Below are positions 22,260 to 34,520 of a stretch of 64,000 nt of DNA, piece by piece (within the stretch, counting starts at the first letter, position 1; every line of letters begins with the position of its first letter). The notes under the pieces are model-generated. The model was not told where the DNA came from. It made no database searches and saw nothing but the letters and a program-made list of their open reading frames with translations. Origin of the DNA: Diphasiastrum complanatum (taxonomy: Eukaryota > Streptophyta > Lycopodiopsida > Lycopodiales > Lycopodiaceae); the NCBI GenBank assembly GCA_029204225.1, contig CM055113.1:16189745-16253744 (forward strand), read 5' to 3'. The translations under genes and the position numbers were made by a program.

Positions 22260-22547
22260 CATAAACACATGATTGGTTCCACAAATTTCACTACACTGAC
22301 CATAGTAAATTCCTTCTCGTGTAATAAATATGGAAGTCTGATTCGAACGACCAGGTACAACATCACATTTTACACCCAAGGAATGTACAGCCCAACTATG
22401 AAGTACATCAGCAGATGTTATAATCATACGTGGAAGGGTTTTTGCTGGTACAACCATTCGATTGTCCACTTCTAATAAGCATAATTGACCTAATTCTGAG
22501 TCATCTTCTGGAATCATATAACTGTCAAAGGTTAATGACTGTTCATC
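22260..22547 (-). pseudogene. cox2: Mitochondrial cox2 fragment (nuclear insertion)
   Basis: Cytochrome c oxidase subunit 2, C-terminal copper-binding half. It starts at [16 protein letters not shown] and runs through [31 protein letters not shown] and the Cu-A ligand segment [13 protein letters not shown], stopping at FM. The Cu-A cysteines and histidine are visible. Substitutions at normally fixed sites ([16 protein letters not shown]) show that it is not functional. After FM the sequence leaves cox2. It is open in frame with the atp1 piece upstream, so one 131-codon frame covers both. Confidence 0.9.
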
Positions 22548-22812
22548 AATAGGAAGTGGGCTATATTGTGGTTGTTTAGGAACGAAGTTCGGCCCAGCCC
22601 TGCAATTTGACAAATACTGAGTAGCAGCATCAGGGTCTGCTGCACCAGATTGAGCATAAGCGGCTACTTCATAATATTGTGTTCTGGTTTTGAACCACCA
22701 TAGACTTTTTCATCGCTTTTGACTGAGCCGCAGAATCGGCGCAACTCACACATACCACGTTAATAGTAGGTCGAATTCTACGATGAAAGTCCTATTTCCA
22801 GAAGTATTTGGG
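22548..22812 (-). pseudogene. atp1: Mitochondrial atp1 fragment (nuclear insertion)
   Basis: ATP synthase F1 subunit alpha, C-terminal region. The pieces are FHRRIRPTINV (atp1 FYRGIRPAINV), [10 protein letters not shown] (SAAQLKAMK), then after a frameshift [20 protein letters not shown] (EVAAFAQFGSDLDAATQ) and [10 protein letters not shown]. At PLPI it passes directly into cox2 DEQS. An in-frame stop and a frameshift rule out function. It is bounded on the other side by nad5 at about 22812-22822. Confidence 0.85.
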
Positions 22813-22821
22813 AGAGGATTA

Positions 22822-23432
22822 GCCCATGAGCAAAGATCATATAGCCTAATTGACTACGAATTTAATAAGCTATGACCCTCTTTATTAAAATGTTTCATAA
22901 TATTCCAGTGGTTGCCGTGAAGAATGACATCATAGCTCCTAAAAGTAATAACAATCAAAGCATTGGCTGAGTATTCGGTTGAAGTTTCAAAGAATGCTAT
23001 CATAAAGACGCCTGCTGTTACCGTAGTAGCGGCATGAATCAAAGCGGATACTGGAGTGGGACCCTCCTGCATCAGGTGACCAAGTATGCAATCCTGTCTG
23101 TCTGATTTTCCAACCGCGCCAGTAGGAGCTAAAATATAAATAACAGTTATGGCATAGAATCTCATGTCACAAAAAATGAAATAATGATTGGGTTCGGAAA
23201 AGGCACTAGCACGAGCATAAATAGTAGATAAGTCTACTTACTGCTTGCAAGATAGTAAAGCAACGGTCGACAATCCCGAGAGCTAATCAGAAAAATTACC
23301 TACCCGATTGACAGGCATAGCTTTGATAGCTACTTTATTTGCCGGAAGTCTTGTAAACCAAAAATGAATTGACAAATACGGAGTTACCCTCGGTAACCTC
23401 CCATCCTAAGAATAATTAAATAAAGTTAATTG
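22822..23432 (-). pseudogene. nad5: Mitochondrial nad5 fragment (nuclear insertion)
   Basis: NADH dehydrogenase subunit 5, a membrane proton-pumping subunit of complex I. Recognisable pieces in order: a QLFLGWE-like start, [84 protein letters not shown] and finally QLGYMIFAHG. It is broken by several frameshifts and stops, including one after ATTGIL. The [15 protein letters not shown] segment is the family's most conserved region. Confidence 0.9.
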
Positions 23433-23439
23433 GAAGAGG

Positions 23440-23512
23440 TAGGCTCAAGCTTCCCCCCTTATCACAACACCGTACGTAACAGTCGTCTGGACTGTACCTT
23501 GAGCTTCTGAGC
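23440..23512 (-). ncRNA. 3' end of a mitochondrial group II intron (domain V-like)
   Basis: The minus strand reads as a domain V-type hairpin (gacgactgttacgtacggt in the stem-loop) followed by a GGGGGGAAGCTTGAGCC tail just upstream of the nad5 exon piece. Its position, before QLFLGWE, agrees with an intron known in land-plant nad5 at about codon 131. It was carried along in the nuclear insertion. Confidence 0.5.
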
Positions 23513-24600
23513 CAAGACTTGAAAGCCCTCCTTCTTAAAGATCTGTAATATGTTTTATTATATCATAAATTATTTCGAGAACTCTTTTCTCTAGAAAGAC
23601 TACATGTTCATGATCACTCACCTTACTAACAAAATGTGGATGTCTTTGGTGATTTTCATTTTATCTACAGATTCAACATCATCATCCTCGTATGAGCTGG
23701 ATACGCTTTGTCTCCACCTCTCGAAAAATGGCAGTAGACAGTGTTTCATTTTATTTCTGTCGTGGCACCAAGAATTTTGTTTTAAAAATTACAATAGTGT
23801 TGACTCAATATTTTTCAAACTTAGCCTTGTTGATAGTAATACCCTCCTTTTAGTGGTAATAGTGGTAAGAAAATAATGTAAGCTATAAATTTTCAATTGA
23901 GCTCTCAATGCTTTCTCCTCGAATTATAAGGACTCCTCTTGGAAAGATTTAGCCAATCTTAAGTTAATTTCAAAATGGAAGATTGAGCAGCAACTAATTT
24001 TTTTGTTTAAGAAGGAAGAGATTTTCAGAGCAGCATGCGTAGATTTTAATTCTTCATAGGCCTTCTACAACTTAGTAAACAACAAATCTTTTTGCAATCT
24101 TTCCTTTACTAGGTCAGAAATCTATCCTTTTTTAGCAGTTAACTCTACATCAATCTCTGTAACTCGGCTTGCGGAAGCAGTTAAAACTACAATAGTACTT
24201 TGTTATTGCTGAACTTTCAACCTTAAGGCTTCTACTTCTTCCACTTCCTTCTGTTGTTTCTATATAAAGCTCGCTATTTCATTTGTTGAAATAAAAAAAT
24301 AATTCAAAGGTGAGTACAAAGAATGATGAGATAAATCATCAATAATATATGTATCCTTACATATGTTTGCATCTTTTTGCTCCTCATTTTTAGGGTTTAC
24401 TAACAAAAAATCTTCCTTTGTCAATTGAATGTCTTGGCTATAGTCCATCTGGATAGCTTCATTTGCCAAATTATTTTCTCTATCGTCATCTGAAAGTTGT
24501 ACTACCATTTTGATAATACTTGCTTTGATAGCTTGCTCTTCTTCTTTAAAATGCTCCTCTTCTTTGACACTCTGCTTTGATAGCTTGCTCTACCTCTTTG
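23513..24600 (-). pseudogene. Decayed coiled-coil-like reading frame, unassigned
   Basis: On the minus strand between about 24580 and 23600 the translation is rich in Glu/Lys/Leu heptads, interrupted by stops: KEEEHFKEEEQAIK, then QKEVEEVEALRLKVQQ, ERLQKDLLFTKL and KAYEELKS. The longest uninterrupted piece is 82 codons (24260-24508). It could be a gag C-terminus of a gypsy element or a host coiled-coil protein. I cannot place it. Confidence 0.3.
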
Positions 24601-24910
24601 ACACTGTTTTTTTTTCGGAAATATCTTCTAATCGGTCTTCTTTCGAAATACTAAGGCACATGTGCACTGATGTGAGAATGTATGTGTTTACAGGAACATG
24701 TCTTGTAGTCGTTATAACCTGTGATTGAGCTGTCGTGATGTCTATCCGACATCCCAAGTCAGCGAGGGGATAAATCAGCGCGAAGAGAGCAATGAACATC
24801 AAAGCATACGAGAAGTTGTGTAAGGGACTGATCATGAGATGGGGACTGCAGCAAGTATTCAATTGTGCTTTATATTCTATGAAATATTTTGCCTCTAGTG
24901 CTTTGGTTTT

Positions 24911-27900
24911 ATGGCAGTTACTATGCTGAATCGTAATTTGGTAGATGTTGTGGCTACTGACAATAGGAACCCCAATCAAGCTGCTAGCTCGGGAAGTTCC
25001 AAAAAATCGATGGCATTTATATTTGGTAAAGTGATAGAGACACATATCTTGCAAGATGTTGTGTCTGGCTTTAGAGTAGTTAAGAGCAAACCTCCGCCGC
25101 CGATACCATTATGCAGGCTTGTTCGAAACCCGTCAGTGCGTGCCACTACCGGTAGTTCCAATAACCTGGCAGCACATTTTGAGCAATATGGGTATGTTAG
25201 AGAGCTAAGAAATTTTTTAGTTTCTGTGCAAAAATTTGGTGAACCCCCCTTGCATGTAAATGACTTTGACCTGGAAGATTGGGGGCCTTTATGGAGGTCT
25301 ATCAATGAAAAGTTTGAGATGGAGTTGCAGTCATTTCATGACTGGCCACACCTTTCTGGGAAGAAATTCTAATTTTGGGATAGTAACCATCGACTTCAGG
25401 CGTGGTTGGCAAAAATCAGAGAGGGTATGCATTTGATAGCCCGTGCTTAAGTGTATTGTCTCTTTTGCATTGCCAAGCAATTTTCAACAATGCATTTTAA
25501 CCGTGTATTTTCACATGTTCTGGCTATTCTTTTTGCATGCACGTGCCATGCATGTACATGTTGATTGCAGTTTCGTCGATATGGCTCCCAACCAAGAAGG
25601 GGAACTACTTCTTTCCTTGGATAGCATGAACAGGTAAATATCGGTGACCCTCCGCATATTTGTGCATAGACTTTGATGATTTACTGATGTTAGCATGTAT
25701 TTGTGTATAGGTTGACACGTGTGCATGTTCCACACACCCTGTCCCATGATGTATTTATGTTACAAAAGTTTGGCACGGCGGATAAGGAGATGCTGCTGGG
25801 TTACGTGTCCATGGAGGACATAATTACGATTATGGGTCAGATGGCAAGAGAGAAGCTGGTCACAAATCCTTCGTGGTGCGTTGTCCCGTTGGTAATCATC
25901 AGCCAACTTATGTACAAAAGGTATATGTGTTTGTATAAACGTTCACGGTTTTGTGGAATATTTCGCCATTGTGCATGAGCTATAATTCGTATTTGTGTTC
26001 AACTTGATTTATGTCCCCCCTGATCATCTTGTTGTTGTTGGTGATCTAGCATGAATTCTCCCAGTATTTGGAAAAGACCATTTCGAATATCGACAAGGAG
26101 AACATCACAGATGATGAGTTTGCTTTAAAGAAACAAGAGGCTGTACGGGTAAAGTGCATATCCACTAGATAGTTCATATGGGACTTGTGTCATGTTTTAG
26201 TCGTTCTCATAACATTGATGAATTGTTGAATTTGTGAATGTAGCAAGTGGGCCACAATCGATGTTTCCACTGGCAGGGCTTGACATAAGTATTTCCGATT
26301 GGGAGAGGTAAGCGTGCCCTTGGTGGTTGGATTACCCACCTGGCATGACACCTGCATGCGAGAAAAATCTTTTTGCAGAGAGGTTCAGTCTATGGATGCG
26401 ATGGAGCATAAGTTTGATGGGCATATATGGACAAAGCCTGTCACTTCAAACATCCGGTTTCCAGGGGTGGTGAGAGTTTCATATTGCGGAGGTATGTTCC
26501 GATGTATTCGCCAGACATGCCCAAATCAAGTAAACACAAAAAAGGCAAACTCCCTTCTTTTCAAGGGTACCCTCAATCGAAGATGTCTGCTCGGAGGATC
26601 GTCGAGTTCTGTTAGTACACTTGCATGTGCATTCTGTAGGCAACCTGTGGTGCATGTCGAAACTTGTGAATGCTATGTTTATTATGTGATGCCATCTGAT
26701 TTTACTTGCACTCGATTGTTAATCCATTTGGGCACGCATGCCCCTCCAACCGCAGCTGGCGTTTCGAAACATATTGTTGAAAAGGTGAGGAAACTAGTGT
26801 GTGATGTTGTTGCAGCAGATATGACTGCAACCCCACGTATGATTCAATTGGACATAGCAAAAAAAATTGGGATGAGCTCAGTCATGGGCAATGGTAAAAA
26901 GGACGATGTTAAAGTCAGCTCGATGGAGCTTGAAAATATGCTAGAGGAGATGGCACCTTTGGTGGAGAATTGAAGGTTAGACCACATTGTACCAAAATTG
27001 TTGTTGGAAAAAGCACACAATACCCTCCCATGTTGTATGATTTGTTTGCTTGATTGTTTATAGTTGACCTCAAATGCAAGATTCGTAAACTGGTTAGCAA
27101 TGCAAGGGCTGGCAGCACATGTGCTGGAGACTATGTAGATGCAATTTTGCTCCTGAAACGCCAATGTAGATACGATTTCTTTCAGTTGAGCAAATTTCTG
27201 GGGCAGGGCTCTTTGGAAGAAAGATGCTATGTTTTCAAGATGTCCTCACAAGGACCAGCCTCTGGACTTGATCTTGTCAATCGCATGAGACGTACGGGTG
27301 AAGGAGATCTGAGAAGGGCATGGATCCAATGGGACCACACACGACGAGTGAATGCTTGGACCATGATGGCATGCCATGTCTACGACCCAAGCAAGAAATT
27401 TGACACGAATTTTAGTTGACTTCAAGCTTAAGAAATATCTTAATGGTAAAGTGTACGAAATAATACTTCATGTGATGTGCAGTATTCAAGAGCTTCTTAC
27501 AATTGCAACATGCGAGATGAAAGAGGAAGACACGGAGTCCCAGACACTATTTTGAGAGATGTTGAATTCTACGATGATGCGACATGGGAACTCTCCGGCT
27601 GACTTTCATGGGTTCATGGCAGACGAAGCACAAGCAAACTGGCACGCTGTTCGAAAGGTCTTCAATGGTGGTCCAAACAATGAGTTGGTGGCAGAGAACG
27701 ATCATGTCTATTTCATTGGGCACAAAGTCTAGAGATCTGATCTTGCAAATGCTCTTTTGCAAAGTGCCAAGCAACAAGCCTATTTACAAGGAAGACATCT
27801 GGGTGAAGGTCCTAGCTTGAAAAGCTTGATAAACTGTAGTGCACTAAGGGCCACATAGGTGCCAAGAACTATAGCAACGACTACGAACAATGTGGTCACA

Positions 27901-28440
27901 GGCACGCCCATACTCTTCCTTAAGACATTGTTATCAGGAGACCATGAAACAGTGCAATGCAGGCATGGGCCTGTTGAGGTGGTCAACATCGAAGACAATG
28001 CTACTCATAGACTTGAATACATTCATGTAAACATGGATCGGACTACACGTGGGAGATGCAAGAAGTTGGATTTCCAAAATGCTAATGTTAATGAAACAAT
28101 AGAGGAAGTGTGTCTAGCTGTGGAACGTGAAATTCACGATACCCAATGGGCTATACGCCACACGGAAGTTGGCAGCAAGGTGAAATGTCTGGATTGGATC
28201 CCGAAAAAGGGCATGTGTGGTCGAATTGTTTCCAACGCACAGGGCAACCCTGCTCTATGTTTCTTCGGAAGCAGGAAGCACCCGGGTGGAGATTGTCGCC
28301 AGTTCATGTGGTTTTGTCCTGATGAATGCAGACACACGTGGGATCCCAGTAGATGTATATCGAAAAGACCTTCAAATATTCCAAGCATTTGGCCTGTGGC
28401 AACTGGAACCAACCTCTCTCTATCAGAAATTGAGGCCCTA
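24911..28440 (+). pseudogene. Multi-exon MULE-like transposase, decayed
   Basis: Exon-like pieces on one strand, with GT/AG-looking borders: 24911-25438 (one in-frame TAA), 25567-25634, 25710-25920, 26050-26150, 26299-26973, 27062-27419, 27481-27790 and 27859-28440. The fifth carries a zinc-binding region of GCM/FLYWCH type (CGGMFRCIRQTCP, then CAFCRQP...H). The sixth holds QWDHTRR and ACHVYDP, a candidate first catalytic Asp. The seventh holds FHGFMADEAQANW, a candidate second Asp, and in a shifted frame CLFHWAQSL (C..H). The last contains a cysteine-rich module from CGRIVSNAQG to CFFGSRKHPGGDCRQF and FCPDEC. Frameshifts make it non-functional. Terminal inverted repeats were not identified. 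Confidence 0.6.
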
Positions 28441-29443
28441 AACTGTGTAGGTGAGAATTATAAAAACTATACATGTTGGAGCATTATGTTTGTCTTGGCA
28501 ACATGGTCTTCAACGCTGATTTTTGTTGAGCTTTCAATAATTACTCTTGATATTTGTTTACAGGTTTCACACTTGAAACAAGGGGAGGATCACTCCCAAC
28601 AAGATTCACGACAGCACATGGGGACAGGACCCAGATACAGTATTGTGCTCAGTTGGCAACTGGTAGTTACTTATTCACTAGGTGTGCTCCGCTAATATCT
28701 AATAGCTTGTAGTCTGTTCGTTATGCCATACTAGGAGCTGTAGTCGACACAATTGTAACGGGATGGAGTTTAATATATCCAGGCATAGTTTGGTGCAACT
28801 GATCCTTTCCTCTTTTTGCCTAAGTGGACGTGTCATGAAAGGTTAGCAAACTCTTTTTTATTAACTGAAATTACGCTTTTTTTCAGTTGAGTTGTAGGAG
28901 CTTGTCTTCCACGTGACCTTGGATGCATCTGCATCTTTTAATGTAGACATTGTCCCAAATGTGTCGAACCTTGGCAATATTATTTGTAATGTTTACTAAT
29001 TTATTGGAAATTTATCGACACATCACTTCTTCACTTCGAACCCACTTAAGCAATTTTGTGTTGTGGGCTATCTGATGTGATCATCCAGCAGGTGATTTAC
29101 CAGCTTACTATGCGGTTGTTTCCAAAGCTACCCAGTGTAGCATTTTTTATATCCTTGGCATAAAGACAACAAGAAATTCTACTGGTGATATTAAGAGTTG
29201 TCTATTGGTAAACATAGAAGCATCAACAAATTGGCTACTCTGATGATTGGGTTCTACATGTATCTGTATGATAAAAGCAATGAGACAATCTTAAAAAACC
29301 CATGTCAAACAACTCGCGGCACAAACTCAACGATAAATCAGATGTCCAAGGTACAAAAATGGCGCAATACAAAAAAAAGATTTGCAGAAGGCTCACCAAA
29401 GAGTAACTGCTCGGAAAAGCTCGCTTTGAATAGCTCGCCAAAA
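28441..29443. other. No gene recognised
   Basis: Sequence downstream of the transposase, with only short frames. A terminal repeat of the DNA transposon may lie here, but I could not identify one. Confidence 0.4.
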
Positions 29444-30555
29444 GATTAACCTTGAGCTAAAAGAGCTCTACACATGATCAAGATGAATGTTACCAATGAG
29501 CTACTCAAGGAGATTGGTAAGTGCACATCATCTTTGGAGGCTTGGGAAGCTTTATGAATCCAAGTCTACATCTAGGGTACTAACCCTAAGAAGACAAATC
29601 TTTCAAAGTTTGCAAAAGAAGGAAGAGAGTGCTCATGCCTTTGTATTGAGAGTTAAAGCACTTAATGATGAGCTAGCATGCATTGATGATAGCATTAAAG
29701 AGGTAGAACTTGTGCAAGTTGTACTTAAAGGATTGTTGGATGAGCCTGCTAACCTTGTTAAAAGCTTTGCAAAAAAGACCTTGCCAAGCATAGTGGATTT
29801 GCCAGAAGTGTTGGTGAATGAAGTGTATAGGCTTCAAGCAAGAGGTGGATCTACATCGACATCTCATGATGGAGAAGAGGCTATGTTCATCAAAGGCAAA
29901 TTCAAGGGCAAAGGGAAGAGCAAGTGGTCTAAAGGAAAAGAGCATGGTGAGTCTTCTTCTTTTGATAAGAAGAAAGATATGTCTAAATTGAAGTGCTTCT
30001 ATTTTGGCATCAAGGGGCATTTTGCTAGTGATTGCTACAAGAAGAAGAGAGATCAAGAAGAAAAGCAAGGCAATTTCACTTTTGATGAGGATGGTATTGA
30101 TAATCAAAACTCAAATGATGATATGTTTTTGATGTCTTCTTGTTTGCTAACCAATGATGGAGATATTGATCCATGGTGGATTGATAGTGGAGCAAGCTTT
30201 CATATGACATGTCACAAAGAATGCTTCACTTCTTTGGTGTCTTATGAAGGGGAAATGAAAGTCATCAACATGGCCAATGGTGGTAAAATTGTTATCAAGG
30301 GCATTGGTACTATTCATATTTTTCTCTCATCTACAAATAGGAATGTTCATGTGAAGAATGTTTTGTTCATACTATCCATTACTAAGAATGTTCTTAGTGT
30401 GTGTCAAATGGTTAACAAAGGGCTCAAAGTGAGATTTGTTGGTGATTCTTGTTTGGTCAAAAGGAATGGAGACTTGATTGCTCAAGGCAACAAACAAGGT
30501 GAGCTCTACAAACTTGATGGATTTGTTGGTTCTAACCATGGTGGAAGCATCTGTC
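29444..30555 (+). pseudogene. Copia gag and protease, 3'-truncated
   Basis: Starts inside gag at KRALHMIKMNVTNELLKEIG. After a frameshift at about 29555 it continues as one frame: ESKSTSRVLTLRRQIFQS, HAFVLRVKALNDELACIDD, a GKFKGKGKSKWSKGK basic stretch, and a zinc knuckle with its second Cys replaced by Phe (CFYFGIKGHFASDC). The protease follows with an intact WWIDSGASFHMT and NVLFILSITKNVLSVCQM. Homology stops at about 30555 (FVGSNHGGS), where an oppositely oriented Athila-like gag begins. It is closely related to the gag of the intact element at 39739. Confidence 0.88.
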
Positions 30556-30559
30556 AGTG

Positions 30560-32324
30560 CTTTGGAGAGGCTTTGGATATACTGATTGAGGTCGTCCTCC
30601 TTTTGCTGCAGTTTCGTAATCTCCTGGTGTCCGTCTTACTCATGTTACTGAGCAATTATTAGCTCTTGCTGCAACTTTGTGATTTCTGCTCATAGCTGGG
30701 TGTTGTTGGTTGCCAGATGCAGTACCTGGTTGTCCAATGAGGCTCTGGCTACTACCGCATCTTGGATGAATGTCCCCAAGGCTTGGTAGGCCGTTGTTAA
30801 GTCCGTTGGAGCAGCCGGTACACTTCCGCTTGTTGGGGCTTGTGAGGTAGTGGCCCCGTTTACCTGTACATTATCGTCGTTGTCGACCTTGATGAGTTTC
30901 TCTAGTGATCTTTTGTCATCAGGTGCGGTGGGATACACGATCTAACGACAGAATAAAAAGAGTTTGTACAAATGCTGACATCAAGCAACGGTTTTTCGTC
31001 CTCGCAATCTTTGATGGAGAAGTGAGTGGTGTGAGAGGAACAGAAGTGGAGACAAGAATGGGGACAGATTGTCCAAAAGAGAGAATGGAGGGAACAGAGG
31101 AAAACTGTAGGGTGGTGTGGAGGACGGAAGGAGAAGATGCTGCTGAAGTGTCTTGGTGTGGTGGTGAAAACTTGATGATTTGCATCTATGCTAGGGTGTC
31201 CGGAGACAACTGTGAATCAACAGGATTGAACTGGAGAGGGACAATGGTGGAAACAGGATGTGATAGTAATGGAAGGGGTGGCAGAAGATGGAACAGAGAT
31301 AGAAGTAGTATCTATAGAGGAGATGTGAATGGAAACAGAAGCAACAGTTGTGGGTGGAACAGAAGAAATAGGAATGAAAGTAGAAATACTGGCAGAGGGT
31401 TGTATAAAAGAAGAAGTGGCGGTGGTAGAAGCCAGAACTGTTACTGGTGTGGTGGTGGTGGTGCAGCATCTAGTAGCAGGTGGAGATGAGGAGGAGGGGG
31501 CAGTGCCAGACATTCTTTTGCTGGTCGTCGTGTCAATGACTACAGATTCGACAGACGTGGATGCGGTGGATGGAGGATAAAGGTCAATGTGTGACACAGT
31601 GGATGATAAGATGCTGTAACGGTAGAACTCACACACTTTTGCCTCGAGAAGTGCACAGACGAAGTTACACAACAGGGGGCCTGCTGCGATATGTTCTTGG
31701 GAGTTTGGCTTTATGGAGATTGTTAGTTCGTGGATGAGAAAGGTATGCCAGTTATGGCAAAACCGTGGGACCAGAGAATAAAAAAAGAGACTTCATAGTC
31801 TGACTAAGCAACTTGGACTGGATTCTGTCCTTGCGAAATGTTGAAACAACCAAAAAGTTGTTCAACAGATTCTTGACCGCCTGAATGACTGGATCCGTAA
31901 TAGCCTCTATCAGGTACCTGTTATTAGTTTGGATCGAAATTTTAGAGGAAGTCTGGGTTACGAAAGGCTTTATCAGGGCTTTCTCCTGACGATGAGAGAT
32001 GGGCTGGCGGTTGCTGGACATAATGCCGACAATGACCATTGAGTCCGTGTTAATCCGTACCTTGTATGTGGTACCTTGGCACATGAAGTGGAAACGTGAC
32101 TTTGGCGCGTCCCAGGTGGCGTACGCATGAAGGGCGAGGCCCATGTTGATGTCAGAGTTGAAAAGCGCTGGGTAGAATCCCATTGCTTCAAGAAGTGGGC
32201 CAGCAATCTGAAGTCATGGTTTAATCAAGGCATCAGAAGGCAAGGGCCAAATCTGGGTGGTTGATGGTATTTCTCGCTGGATCACCTATTTGGTGCCAGA
32301 GTTGTCAGAAGATGAGGAGGCCAT
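30560..32324 (-). pseudogene. Athila/Tat-like gypsy gag (large ORF1), decayed
   Basis: Starts at MASSSSDNSGTK (32324) and has in-frame stops. Pieces include AMGFYPALFNSDINMGLALH, YKVRINTDSMVIVGIMS and AITDPVIQAVKNLLNN, then a long Ser/Thr/Pro-rich spacer (31670-31000). The C-terminal coiled-coil-like section has AYQALGTFIQDAVVA, VLHLATNN and EITKLQQEL. This resembles the plant-transposon gag domain of Athila-type elements. The plus-strand frames across the spacer are its antisense shadow. Confidence 0.5.
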
Positions 32325-33470
32325 GTTAGTAGTGATAGTTAAAGTTGGTTACAAAGGAAAAGTGAGAAAAAGTAAGAAAAACGATGGAAATGATAAAAAG
32401 TGGTGAAAACGAGAAAAACAATGAAAAACAGATATTTAATAGTAGTAACGGTGGTTCAGAGGCAGATTTGGATTCAAAGTATGCATATAATGGCTTGTAT
32501 GAAGTTTGGTCACATTTAGAGAACTTGAAAATTTCGATCGAAAATTGAATAGAGCTTCACTAGGAAAGGTGACAAATGACTCAAATACAGCCCTTATATA
32601 GTGAAATTTAGAGTGCGTATTAGGTGAGATCCACTTTTCCCTACTCAGTTCCACCCAAATTTTGGTAGGCACCTTCTTCACAAAATTCTAAGACCTCAGA
32701 GAAGTCTACAAGAGTTCAGAAGGTAATTTAGCTGCCCTACGAAGGTTTTGTGAGGATTCAGACAGTCTGCGAGGATTCAATCCTCGCATGAAGTGAATGC
32801 TCACACAACTTGCTCCAGTGGTTGGATTTTCAAGATCAAACCATGTAGACAGGCTAATTTCACTGCTCTGATTCCATTTATGCCTCTTGCGGAGGTTGGT
32901 TTGATGATCTTGATGCTCTACGAGAGTTCTAAAGATTCTACTCCTTGGAACCCTCGCAAACACTAAAAAATGATAATTTTTCCATCAATAACTCTCACAT
33001 AGATGTATCTGAGTCAGATCTAGTGATTGTCCAAGTTTCAAGAGCTATCTCCCATGGGATCTCCAAAAATCATGAAAAAAGTACTCTCTTTGAGTGTTTT
33101 TGATGAGATCTTGAGATTCTCCGATTCTTAACTTTTTCAAACTGGTAATCTATTACATCCATGTTAGATCTGACTGTAGGTAACTCTCTGGAAGTTCTGA
33201 TAGATATTTGGTAGTTGATCCATCAGTTTTGATGAATTTTGCCCTTATTTTGACACTGTTTTTAAGATTGAGATTTCTGATCTGCAAATTGACGGGCTTA
33301 TTGGTGTAATCTGATTATCGCGCCTTTGGTAATGATTTGTCTGGCGGGTCCCTCATTAGATATTCAACTATGTTAGTGGCCCATTCCAGTACTGTCTCAA
33401 CATAAAATAAGGTAGCATTAGGTAGCTCATCATCAAGTTGGATTGCAATTTCCTTTCCCTTGATTCATAA
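32325..33470. other. Retroelement leader-like DNA, no gene
   Basis: Short frames only. 32720-32960 has repeated 'gcgaggattcaatcctcgc'-type inverted words. 33000-33150 ('ataactctcacatagatgta', 'agagctatctcccatgggat') resembles the leader of the copia family seen near 6600. Confidence 0.4.
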
Positions 33471-33479
33471 TACATGATC

Positions 33480-34520
33480 CGCCATCTAGTGTTGTTTTTC
33501 CTTGCGAACTACTATTCGAAATTAAACTCCAACAACAGAAGTAACCAACAAGTGATTCTTCATGTGTTGCACGTTTTATTAACTAGATAGAGCAAGGGTT
33601 GATGGTCCGTATAAAATGCAAAGTGAGTATCCACCAAATAGTGACGAAACTTCTTAACCGCACATATCATTGACAGTGCCTCTTGCTCTGTGGTGGAATA
33701 GTTCATTTCTATATCACTGAATTGTCGGCTTGCAAATCAGATCGAAATTTTTTTTTTTGTGTTCTCATGACTGGGTTAAGACTGCTCCAACTGCATACTT
33801 AGATGCATCTGTATGCTCTTGAAACTCAATGGACCAATTGGGTGGCTGTAAGATTGGTGCTGGAACTAATGCATCCTTAAGCTTCTGGAAAGCCTTTAGG
33901 GCTTTCTCATTCCAATGCGGATCCGTTGTGAGTTTGTAAATTGGTCGTGCCAACTCCGCAAAATCTAGGATGAAAATCCTGTAATAGTTAGCATGATCCA
34001 TAAAGATGAAGACCTTGCAGATCGTTTCTGGTGGTGGAAAATCAATAATGATCCTGATTTTCAATAGATCTGTAGCAATCCCGTGTCTAGACACTATATG
34101 GCCGACATTTTTTTGAATTCAAGAAAATCTGGAATTCGCGACATTCTTGTAGCACCTTTTTTAGATTGGATAAGTATTCAGAGTTTGGTCCATGTACGCA
34201 CAGATCATCCAAGAAAATTTCCGAAAATTTCTACAAATACTCTTTGAATGCCACCTGCATGACTCGTTGGAAAGTGCTTGGGGCATTACAAAGTCCAAAT
34301 GGCATCACCTTATAGGCGTAGGTACCTCATTCCATGGCAAATGCTGGTCTTGAGGCGCTATCTTCACTTGATTGTATCTACTGAAGCCATCCAGAAAACT
34401 ATAGGCTTCGGCCCCAACTACTCTGTCAAGGACACTTTTTGTAAACGGTAAAGAAAAATGATCCTTTTTGGTGACTGCGTTTAGGGCCTTAGATTCACAC
34501 ATATTCACATTTTGTCATTC
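33480..34520 (-). pseudogene. Ty3/gypsy reverse transcriptase and RNase H, decayed
   Basis: Minus strand, right to left: KALNAVTKKDHFSLPF, LDGFSRYNQVKIAPQDQH, then in other frames KVMPFGLCNAPSTFQRVM, IFLDDLCVHG (FLDD in place of the usual Y/F-x-DD) and NLKKVLQEC. RT thumb and connection follow (YYRIFILDFAELARPIYKLT, WNEKALKAFQKLKDAL), then RNase H (EHTDASKYAVGAVLTQ, MNYSTTEQEALSMICAVKKF, FYTDHQPLLYLV). Frameshifts and stops occur throughout. No integrase follows; the element breaks at about 33470. Confidence 0.85.

Noticed and set aside
22218-22613. 131-codon frame as a working nuclear cox2 transferred from the mitochondrion
   Set aside because: It has no targeting peptide, begins in atp1 sequence, stops before the end of cox2 and has changes at fixed residues.
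26427-26615. 62-codon frame overlapping the MULE-like exon
   Set aside because: A shadow of the exon at 26299-26973, whose frame carries the zinc-binding cysteines.
30905-31489. 194-codon plus-strand frame
   Set aside because: It is the antisense of the Ser/Thr/Pro-rich spacer of an Athila-like gag; the Gly/Arg/Asn-rich composition is a mirror artefact.
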